From Lophium mytilinum (taxonomy: Eukaryota; Ascomycota; Dothideomycetes; Mytilinidiales; Mytilinidiaceae), in the NCBI GenBank assembly GCA_010093605.1, contig MU004192.1, positions 1,696,584 through 1,760,583 on the forward strand: a stretch of 64,000 nucleotides of DNA. Direction: 5' to 3'. Below, piece by piece: positions 32,484-42,853 of this stretch; the first letter of the stretch is position 1; each line of letters begins with the position of its first letter. The notes under the pieces are model-generated. The model did no database searches, had not been told where the DNA came from, and was given only the letters and a program-made list of their open reading frames with translations. The position numbers and the translations under genes are program-made.

Positions 32484-34445
32484 ATGGTCGTCACACTCAC
32501 AAAACCGGACGAACATCGCTTCGCGATCATTGTTGGCGCCGGAATTGCTGGCGTCGTGCAGGGCTGCGAGTTTGTTAGGAAAAAGACCATTCCTTTGGAG
32601 GAGTTTGCGATCATTGACAAGAATGCCGGCTATGGGGGTGTTTGGTTGACGAACACGTATCCGGGATGCGCGTGCGATAGTGAGCTCGACTTGGAGACGC
32701 GATTTGGTGGAACTGAATTAACAGCTTCACAGTTCCGAGTCATGTCTATAGCATAAGCTGGGCAATGAACCCAGGTGAGATAGCGCTTTCTGCTCCCACA
32801 CGTGAGATGAGCTCCTTCATCTAACATCTCTACAGACTGGGGTAGGAGATATGCTCCTCAGACGGAAATTCAGAGGTATTACGAGGAGATCGCGGAGAAG
32901 CACCGACTTCCCGAAGTCACGACGTTCAACACGAAAGTTGATGGCGCAGAGTGGAATGATGGCTTGTTGCTGTGGGTTCTCCAAACGACAAACCTCAAAA
33001 CCGGGGAAAAGAAGACTTGGACCTGCAACGTGGTATGCGCAACTTCTGTGGTGTTGAATGATAAAATTCGCTAACAAACTTTGTCATAGCTCATGAGCCC
33101 TACCGGTCAATTCAGCGTCCCGAAAAAGGCTCCCATAGACGGCCTCGACAGATTCACTGGCGAAGAATGGCACACTGGTTCTTGGCCAAAGGGCGCTTCG
33201 GTCAAGGGCAAGCGAGTTGGTATCCTCGGCACTGGTCCCTCAGCTGCACAACTTCTCCCCAAGATCTACAAAGACTGCAAATCACTCGTTGTATACCAGC
33301 GAAGCCCTTCGTTCGTACTGCCTCGGGATGATTATGAGGTATCGCCTCTTCAAAAATGGATCTTCCGATACGTTCCGCTCGTGATGCGACTTCACAAGTG
33401 GTATGTGTATCAAATGGTACGTAAAGATCTTGAAATTTACTGGACGGCTGCTCACACGATGCGCAGAGCGCCTTTCTGAACAGGCACGTGTTCGTCGTCG
33501 GCTCATGGTTCCAAAAGAAAGCCATTCAGATGGCTTGGGGGCATCTCAACAAGCAGGTCAAAAACGAGGCCGTTCGGGAGAAACTTCGTTCCCACGACAA
33601 CTTCGGGTGCAAGAGGCGTAAGAATCTTTTTCTATCCCTATATCTCGCGGACGTATAGCTGACATCAACCAGCGTTGTTGTTGGATGACTACTACCCAAT
33701 ATTCAACTCCCCACACGTGGAGTTGGTGACAGACCCAGTCGTCGCTTTGACAGAGAACGGCATAGTGTCCAAGAGCCCCAAGAGTAACGCAAAGAAGGAA
33801 CACGAAGTTGACGTTCTGATCTGGGGAACTGGCTATCGGCCTGCCGAGTTTGGGATAGCTTATCCTTGCAAAGGACGAAGCGGAATCCTTTTGTCAGACA
33901 AATACAGGCCGGAGAACTTCTCTCTCTACGGTAAGTCTGATTCAGTATTTCGATGCTTCCCCAATCTAACGCGATGTACTTCTAGGTGTTGCAATCGACG
34001 ACTTCCCGAACTTCTTCACTTACCTCGGACCGAACAGCTTGGCCTTCGAAGCCAGCGTTATCGACGAATTGGAAAAGCAATCAACGCATAACGCGTTAAT
34101 AGCAAAGTATGTCTACGAGAAGAACAAGGGCAGTTTCAGATTTGCGGTGGAACCCCGCGAGGACGTTGTCAAATCCTGGACGTTGTCGCTGCGAGACGGG
34201 CAGGCAAAGCACCCGGCTAACGTTGCTACCTGCCAGAGCTACTACAAGGTGAGTGATGTCGTCTTCCCTTAGGCTTAGGTACAACAATACTAATTCACCA
34301 AAAGTCACTAGAAGGAAACATCTACTTCTGGCCATTCGAAATAGGAAAGTACTACAAGATCATCGCAAACCCCAACCTCAAGCGTGATTGGCGGTTACTA
34401 TCTACACGGCCGGGTCAAGGGGTGAAGATCTCTGAGGTCGATTGA
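32484..34445 (+). CDS. Baeyer-Villiger-type flavin monooxygenase (second copy)
   Basis: Eight exons: 32484-32679, 32733-32774, 32836-33032, 33090-33416, 33467-33617, 33673-33930, 33986-34248 and 34305-34445, coding for 524 aa. One exon is 42 nt and encodes most of the PSHVYSISWAMNP segment. The FAD site IIVGAGIAG, the GGVW motif, the NTYPGCACDIPSH block, the fingerprint F-x-G-x3-H-x3-W seen as FTGEEWHTGSWP, and the second nucleotide site GILGTGPSAAQ are all present. It differs from the first BVMO (which reads YPGVQPD where this has YPGCACD), so the two are not recent duplicates and may act on different intermediates. It follows the cytochrome b5 gene and converges with a P450. Confidence 0.93.
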
Positions 34446-35020
34446 GAGCAATATGGTGTAGTCGTAGTCTTGTACAGAGGGTGGAGAGGCGATGGTAGCT
34501 TGATATCTCATTTCCTTTTGGACACTGGTTCACTTAGTGTAAAATCAGGCACGTGTTAGCACTTTAGGCTTTGTTAGATGCATCACAAGTGATTTTCAAT
34601 CGCCTTCTTTTCTCCGGTCCGACTCCCGTGCAACCAAAGAAGCTGCCATTGGAGTCTGTCGATTTACAGCAATCCTACGCAAACCTATGAGAGAATGCAT
34701 CATCCATTCACATGTTTGAGTTTTGATGTCTCCGCATGTGTGTAAGGAGATAGTCGTTCTCCAAATTATACCATCACACCATTCTTTTACAAGCGGGCAA
34801 TTCAGTCGGGGAATCGTGATGGGCAGCAAATTGAGTTCTTTGTTGTGGTACACCTCCTAACTTCAAAGACACTAAAAGCGAACAGTATCTAAGCTAATTG
34901 ATTTCAAACGACTTCGAGGTCCGCTTCTATGAACAGCACCCCTACCGACAGGCAGCAAGCAAATGACCCCCATCGACTCGACTCATGGTTCCGTATGCAT
35001 TCTTTTCAAATTCGTAAAGC
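34446..35020. other. Convergent intergenic spacer
   Basis: 3' spacer between the BVMO and P450 genes. No gene or repeat was seen. Confidence 0.4.
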
Positions 35021-37000
35021 TCATCGCCACGTGTGGTCCAGATCAAGAGATACCTCAGGAGTCCTCGACTTATACAACATGATCGCCTCCGGATTCGTCA
35101 CATTCTCAAGGCCGTGTGCTCTGATTGGGGGTTGGCCTTGGTCTTCTGGAAATTTGAAGTCGTATTGCATTATGGCGAATGCCAGAAGGATCTTGATCTC
35201 GTTGGATGCAAAGAAGCGTCCTGGGCAGGCATGCTTTCCATGTCCAAATGGCAGGTAATCGTCTCCAGTGGTCACGAATTGGTGCTTGCTCTCCTCGCCG
35301 GCTCGTTGCCGCATGTCATAGAACCGACGACCGTTGAATACTTGCGGGTTCTCGTAGAATTCTTCGTCGTAAAGTCGGGTGTTGGGGACAGTCAGCGCGG
35401 AGCCTTTGGGAATTATGGTACCGTCGGAGAGGGTGATGGTCTCATTCGCGATTCGATTCATCGTCACTGGAAAACAATTAGTAGTTGTAGTAACTGAGTT
35501 AAGAAATTCTCATACTGAATGATGCCGGATGCATGCGGTTACTCTCTTTCATAAAGCTGTCCATCATCTTGAGGCCATTGAGAGTCGTCTTATCCCAAGA
35601 TTTCGCGGAGCCGAGCACCTCGATAAGCTCTTCTCTCAAAAGCTCTATTGAACCAGGGCTTCCAACGATGTTGTACATGCAGTTAGTGAATGTGATTGAC
35701 GTGGTATGGACTGCTCCAAGGGAGTAATTGAGTTGCCTGTGGTTCCTCGATGTTAGCACAGTGTCCATTTTTTGATATAACCATGAATGGTAATGAGAAG
35801 CCATACCCGTGAACGGCATTGCAAATATCCCCAGTCTTCTCGGTGACAGCGTCCATCCATGCGAATGCATCTGTGTACTTCTTAGGCTTCCGTCCGGCTT
35901 TGATATCCGCCTCACGCTCCTTCCGACGCGCAATAACAGTAGGCTCTATGATGCGACGAGCAGTTTCCACGTCTTCGCGTAGTTGCTTAGTTTGTGGCAA
36001 GAACCAATGGGCGATAGGTCGTAGAAGCGGAGGAATCGCTCTCATGACGTATCCTCCGTGTCCGAAATGCAGGGTGTACTCGACCGAAATGCGGAGCCAT
36101 TCTTCGTTCTTAGCAAGCTCTGGTGGCATGAAGGTTTGAGCGGAAAGTCTTGCAATAAACCTAAGCGCTATAGCATTGAACTTAACCGGGGTCCAGTCTG
36201 CGAAACTGTCAGCGTTCTCGTTCCTTTGTGAAACAGTTGACGGGAAATTTACCTTTCGCCGGGGGGAAAGCCTCGTCATAACAATATTTAGCTTCCTCAG
36301 CTAGCGAGTGTACTACCGTTGCTGCGAAAAAAGTCAGACATAAGAAGTGCAATGCAGTGTCAAAGATTCGACGTACCAAGAGACTGTGTCAGGCCCATTC
36401 TCACGGAGTCAATGAAGACATTGTTGTCGACAGCCGGCCTACACCATCGTTAGGGCGAGGCGTACAAAAGCAGGTACATGCACTTACTTAAAACCTTCAA
36501 ATCCAGGATAAGTTGTGAAGAAGTCCTATCGAGTCTGAGTAAGGCAGCTACATTTTTCAATTGAGGCATAATTACCCTCTTTAGCCAGCTCTTGAAAGTC
36601 ATGCGCTCGTCCGTCCGGACCTCCGACGTCATATGCGGTGGGATGATGATGAGCGGCCCGTTCATACCAAATACCTGGAAAGGGTGCTTCCTCTGTAGTG
36701 GCACACCGTCAGTAGCCATTTTGAAAAGCTTTAGATCTGCTTGCTGGCTCATCTTACCGTACGGACGGCACTGTTCACGATTTCTTTCGCGGATGACATC
36801 CATCGTTTCTTCGCTTCAGTGTAGTCCTTCTCGCCTTCCTGCTTGCCGATGAGGGGTATTCCAGTGATCGGTGTATTGTTCGAGTTTCCGAAAAAGTAGA
36901 CAAATGTCCCCAGTAGTACGGCGGTAGTAATGACGAGAACTCCGACGCCCCCCAGAAGACCAAAGGGGCCCAGCGAAAGGCTGTTGCTAGAGGAGGCCAT
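35021..37000 (-). CDS. Cytochrome P450, ent-kaurene-oxidase-like group
   Basis: Eight exons on the minus strand: 37000-36758, 36692-36576, 36525-36488, 36438-36377, 36321-36253, 36197-35807, 35736-35516 and 35466-35021, giving 528 aa. A membrane anchor lies at about residues 12-36 (LLGGVGVLVITTAVLLGTFVYFF region). The haem loop is FGHGKHACPGRFF, with the cysteine ligand, and the K-helix E-x2-R is in MKESNR. The I-helix reads LGAVHTTS where most P450s have A/G-G-x-D/E-T-T; this variant is seen in fungal P450s related to ent-kaurene oxidase, which often act on terpenoid or steroid-like substrates. It should hydroxylate or multiply oxidise a carbon with NADPH-P450 reductase. It faces the second P450 across 2.6 kb. 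Confidence 0.94.
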
Positions 37001-39592
37001 TATGATCAAGCGTGTGGTGTTTGAGATTTCTCAAGCAGTCATGCCTTGTGGGAACTTATATCTAGACTGGGCGGGAAGCGACTGGACCGATATATGCCTC
37101 CTGCAGCCACCGGCTCGTGCATATCTGGGCTGGTGCAAGTTTCCAGGGATCGTGTCGGCTTAGGTAGCATCCTCTTGAAGCCGTGCGCTCTTTCTTTACT
37201 GGGCTTACTCGTACGAGCATCGCAGCCAATCACATGAGAGAGAACGTGTTATGAATGGTCAGCCGTGCTTACCGTAGTGCACATGTTATGCAAATGCATA
37301 AAAGCAACCTGGCTCCGGCCACTTCTAGTGCATGGGGACCCCAGGATTGGCTCTCGGATGTTTCTGGGGCAGAAGATGCGGGGAAACGCAACCGGCAACT
37401 ACCCCCCTCCGCCGGTATAGCAGGGATTCCAGCCTCCCGAGAGGATGCCGTCCACGAGCACAACTCTGGACAAGGCTGCACGATTTCATGATAACCGTCC
37501 GAAAAGAACTGAGTTCCCAGCTTCATTCGGCCGAGAAGCTGGGACTTAGGGCCACTTCCTCTGAGAATCACCGTCATGGCCGTTCTTTTTGAAGAAATCG
37601 TAGGAACATGTCCCCACCTAGGCTTGTTCTGATTGGCCACGGGAATTCTCGGCGTAAGTTATGCGTGGCTTTTCTGGAGCATTACACACTCAGATAATAA
37701 TTCTGATTTTATTTATGTACATTCTCACTGCAATGTAGAGCGTTTAGTTCTATTCTCTTTGTTGCGTCCCAAGTACGGGATGATAGCTGCTCAATGCATA
37801 AAGAGTGTTGAAAACCGGTGCTTCACATTTCTATTCACTAGCTAGGAAGCACGGGAGACATTTATAAATACAGCCGCGCCGTTCTCTAGTTCACCAGAAG
37901 ATGAACTATCTAACCCCTATCAAGAATAGCGAGAGCTTTTATCCTACCTTATATGACCTCGATCATTGCCGCCAAAGACTGCTCTTGTCCCATCCCTTTT
38001 CCACAAAGTAATGTGCGATCAAGAGCCACTAGCTGTGTCCCAAGTCAATCTTCTCATTAAAGCGACTGGATGAAGAGTTAGATAGGCCGAAGTAAGGGAA
38101 GACGGATCCAGTGTGGTGACTCGGTTGGACGACCTTTGATCCGTCTGGTATCTGGCTTTTGCTGAGTTCTTCGCCTGTCTAGAGAGTAATGATTGCTGTT
38201 CGACTCGATGTGTGCCGCAATCTGGACGGTTGTATCAAAGCAGCCCTAAGTCTAGGATTATGCCCGGGAGAAGTTGATCCCCCCATCCTGTCAGGTGGCA
38301 GTGAAACGAATGCTGTGGCTCTTTCCAGGGGCTGCCTGCCATCTTTCGTGGATTCCAGAGAAGCTTCGAGAAGCTAGGCTGCGACATTCGATGCAAATCA
38401 AAATAAAAGGAGACTCCACGCTCAACAACGTCGTGCATTCGCTCCTTCAAAATGCATGTTTTGAGGAGTACATAAGATTCTACCCACTAGTCGCAAGATA
38501 TCTACCAATAATTGCTCCCAAGGAAGGCCAAGTGGCTATTAGGTACTCCTTTCTTTCGGTTGAACGGTTGAGTACAGTCTCTTGAGTTTCGTGTCTCTGC
38601 TTGCTTCCTCTCAGACCCAAGCCTAGATTGCCCCGGAGGTCATTGCTCACTGCAACGATAGGCTCGAAGATCTGGACAGGTATTGTCCTGAGCGCTGGCT
38701 TGTTGGAGGTATTAACGGCGAGTTTGGGTCGGAGAAGAGCGCGGCATCCCAGCCGCTCTAGGGCTTGCATTGGAAAGACGTAAGGGCTCGATGTGGAACA
38801 TGGTCTGAGATATCGTACTGGCCTTTCTGGGTCGTGTTTCCTGGGCTGAAATGCGTTTAAAATGTCCAAACAGCGGTGGAACTTCGATATTGATGTTGTT
38901 TTAAGAGGGGAGTGGTGACTAGATCCAGTAGAGGATGTGCCTACATCCTGTAGCAGAAGCCTCCGCTGGTCTTGAAACAGGAACCTGGATCGTGAGAAAC
39001 GAGTAGAGAACGGCACTCGATTATCCTGTGTTTCTGAGATACTCAAGTCGAAGAGGAGATGAATGTAAACAGCAAGTGAATACTGAGACTTTAGACGGCT
39101 GATATCTCGATGTCGATGAAAATATTCACCACGGAGTCCAACGCGTCAAGACAGCATTGCGTAGAAACACTGCTGCTGATAGTTCGAGGCGCACGATCAC
39201 AACCTTTGACTCAAAACGCAAAATCCTGTGGCGTTTTTGGGAACGGAGATGATTAAACCCAATAAATGATCATAATCATGTACCTAAGAAAAAAGGTGTG
39301 GAGTGGGTACGCTAGATACACGATACTGTTAGCTTGAGAGCATGGCATAATCATGCTGATGGGAATGGTGGATAGCACGGCAAGATCTAGTACGCGCGCC
39401 ATTTTTATGCACACCTCTCGGAATCATCTGATCCAGACATGCCTGGACTCGGAAGCCCACGCCCTGACCCCTCAGTTCGGGAGGCCTGTATCCGCCCCGC
39501 AGCAAGGTCGATATTTCTAAGGCTTGCAATAAAACCCGTGTTTGAGCCACCTTGAATTTTTTGTGTGCGTATCTCTGCCCGACTTTCTCACA
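37001..39592. promoter_or_regulatory. Long divergent region between two P450 genes
   Basis: About 2.6 kb. TGCGGGGA lies at 37377-37384 and GCCCCGCA at 39494-39501, near each end. Several open frames (for example 38480-39046 minus) start at non-ATG codons and match no family I know. A lost or rapidly evolving gene cannot be excluded. Confidence 0.35.
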
Positions 39593-41297
39593 ATGGGGTT
39601 CCTAGACGATTTCACGTCCCTCAAATTCGCGAGTCCCGCAGGACTGGTGCTCGCGCCCACTCTAGCATTCCTTCTCGTGAGAATATTTCCAGATGCTCCA
39701 CCAATTTCAACATGAAAATTACTAACCAGCCGTCACAAGATCGCGGGCTACTACATCAGCGCCGGGCTGTACAACATCACCTTCCACCCTCTGGCCAAGT
39801 ACCCAGGTCCCAAAAGCTACGCTTTCACTCGTCTCACATGGTCCATTGACGTTCTCTCCGGAAAATCATGCTTCCGCCTCGCCGCCCTCCACAACAAATA
39901 CGGCGATACCGTCCGCATCGGCCCGAATGAGCTCTCCTACACCAACTCGCGCGTCTGGAAAGACGTCTTCGGCTCCCAACCAGGTGGCAAGCCACAAATG
40001 CAAAAAGACCCTCTCCACTACCAAAAACATGACAAGACCCCCTCCTTGCACGTGTCTAGTGACGCGGATCATACGCGCATGCGAAGATTGATAGCCCACG
40101 CTTTCTCTGATAAGGCTCTGCGCGACCAGGAATACATCATGCAGGATTACTCGAGTTTGCTGATCAGCCGGTTACGGGAGGTGAGTGCGGGCGGAACAAC
40201 AGTGAATATCCGTCAATGGTACCACTGGGCGCTTTTCGACCTCTTTGGGGATCTGTGCTACTGTGAGCCTTTTGGGTGCTTGCGGGACGGGAAGAGCCAT
40301 CCATGGGTTGATATCATCGGGCAGTCGATCCAGGCGTTTATGTATATCGGCCTTGCACGACGGATTCCAGGACTGCAGAAGCTGATGATGAAGATGATGC
40401 CAAAGAAGAAGATTGAGCAAGCAGCGTGGCACACGAAGTTCAGCAGCGATTTGGCGGATAAGCGCATGGCGATGCAGACGGACCGACCAGATTTCATGAG
40501 CTTTTTGCTTAAGTATAACGATGAGAAGGGCTTGTCGATTCCAGAGATTCGCTCGAACTCGAATGTGCTTATTCCGGGTGGAAGCGAGACCACGGGGACG
40601 TTTTTGGCTGGAGCGACGTGGCATCTGTTAAAGAATCCAGACAAGATGAAAAAGCTTGTGAACGAGGTTCGGGGAGCCTTTGCTACTCAGGAGGAGATTA
40701 CAGTCGTCAAGCTGAACCAGCTGAAATATCTCACCGCCGTCATCGAAGAAGGCCTGCGGGTGTATCCTCCAGTGCCCTCGAACATGCCTCGAATGATTCC
40801 ACCGGAAGGCGCAACAGTGTGTGGGAAATGGGTACCTGGCGGTGTAAGTGGACTGACTTTCTATTTGAAACTCCCATACTTACAATCCATTCTCAGACTT
40901 CCGTTGCCGTGGCGCCATGGCCCATGTTCACGAGCGCAGCAAATTTCTCCGACCCGACCTCCTTCATCCCCGAGCGATGGCTGGGAGATCCGCTCTACAC
41001 GCATGATGACAGGGCTGCGTTCCAGCCTTTCTCGTCGGGCCCCAGGAACTGCATCGGAAAGAAGTAAAGTTATCCCTTTAGCACATGAACGGCAAATTCT
41101 AACATTTCGGTAGTCTTGCATATGCGGAGATGCGCATGGTCATGGCAAAGATGGTATGGAACTTCGACCTTGTACTACAGCCGGAAAGCGAGAACTGGTT
41201 CCCACACGAGATGGTCGTCGTATGGAACATACCGCCTCTTCATATCAAGCTCATCCCAGTGGTTCGCGAACCTACGAATCGCGTTACAGAATCGTGA
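39593..41297 (+). CDS. Cytochrome P450, benzoate-hydroxylase/trichothecene-hydroxylase-like group
   Basis: Four exons (39593-39676, 39740-40843, 40897-41063, 41114-41297) code for 512 aa. The N-terminus is a short hydrophobic anchor, followed by NITFHPLAKYPGP, the proline-rich hinge common to this fungal group. The I-helix is IPGGSETTGT, the K-helix E-x2-R lies in IEEGLRVYPP, the PERW motif is in FIPERWLGD, and the haem loop FSSGPRNCIGKNLAYAEM carries the cysteine ligand, completed across the last intron. Relatives include benzoate 4-monooxygenases and isotrichodermin C-15 hydroxylases, so substrate class cannot be set from sequence. It is the last clear enzyme of the 1.9-41.3 kb run. Confidence 0.94.
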
Positions 41298-42853
41298 ACG
41301 CTGTATTCTCGTGGGGAAGACGTTCCTTTAGACGTGTAAGCTTTGTAGCTACTGCGTTTATTGAAGGCTAGGAGCTTGAACTTACAGATGTATGAAGGGT
41401 TATGATAGAGTATAGAGCAGTATGGAAACTACCACTAGGACTTAAACAAATCGAGCGTTTAGCGTGACAGTCTATAATGAGGAAAAGGTAACGGAAAACC
41501 TACGACTCAATTTTTCCGTAAGCTGCAAAAGTGAGATGTTGGTTCCCAAATCCAAGCTGAACAAGATTTTTCCAAGCTCCGCGGCCATTATAAACGTTCC
41601 ATACTCGTCAAGCCAGACTCCCATGCTCCATAGCCACCGCTTCAGACCGCTCCTCTTCAAATCGCAAGATTGAGCTTACTACCCTTTACAATCTCGTGGG
41701 TATCTCGGCCGAGGAGGACCGCGAGGAAGTCGGAGGGATTCAAGGAAAGGGTAGGATGTATGCAAAGAGAAAAAAAGTCCCCCAAGCTCGAGCGCGGGAA
41801 GAACCACGCAATCGAGCGCAGACGTCCAGATATAAAAGCATTCAAAATTCTGCTCTCGCTAAAACCCTGTTGGAACGAACAAGATATAACTCAATCGCTG
41901 GAGGTACCATTCATCACCAAAGGGCTGAGCTCAAGCGAATAGAAATTAGAAATCACCCGGCATTCAGAACCTTTCCGTTGCAAAGGAAGTGGTGATCGTT
42001 TTGATAACACTCATCGCCGATACCCCTTCTATGAATGGCTTCGCATACGGTGGCTCGATATTTATTTTGATCAAGATCGAGATGCCGGTCGGTGTAACGG
42101 TTAAAGTCGACTCTCTACTTAGCTAGACCAATCAAGACAGGACTAACACAACTCAGTTGACCTTTCACTTTTCTCGTTATTCGACTGCGTGCGCAGAAGT
42201 TGGAGTGCACCGGCGCGGCGCGACTGCACATTGGCGAGACAACGCTGACTAGACCATCTTTGTCGGCAAAACTGAAGCTATAGTCGCGTGCTCAGCCTGA
42301 AAAGACTCTACCAGTGGAACTCAATCGACTTTGTGAGATCAAGAGCATGTAAGGGATGCCCTGTTGCCCTGAAGAGACGTCTTAGCAATTTGCAGAGGAA
42401 AATGCCGCGATCAATTCGCGGAGGCCACGTCTAGTGCTTCCTATAGCAACGAGACGCGTGAACAAGGCTTCCGCCAAGTGCTACAAGTGTGGGGCTGCTA
42501 AATCTTGATGGGTTTCTGATGGAGTCGCGATTATAGATACGAACGAAGAAACCATCGGAGTGGACGAAACAACATCACTACCAACAACGCTATCTGAATG
42601 AGCTATAGCACTCTTAGGGATCTTTAATGAGAGTCCACGATGTGAGAGTATATCCTTCATCATATATCCGGTGAGTTGAAAGGCGACTTCCGCTTTTGAT
42701 TCTCTCTCTCAACTCAGTTTTCTCTCCCTGCGTCCGATCCACAAATCCTACTGATGTGGTTACCCAGTTTTGTATGAACATACCTCTGCTTTGCATCTTG
42801 AGTTGCCGAAGTCTGTCCCTATCTATACATCATCCTTCATGCCGAAACACTTG
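41298..42853. other. Intergenic, 1.56 kb
   Basis: AT-rich in its middle part. The small frames here (41464-41995) have no family resemblance. No tRNA, repeat array or transposon ends were seen. It separates the enzyme run from the HET gene. Confidence 0.4.

Noticed and set aside
38480-39046. 188-codon minus-strand frame between the P450 genes, briefly considered as a regulator fragment
   Set aside because: It begins at a TTG codon, shows no DNA-binding motif, and the resemblance to a regulator helix was too weak to defend.
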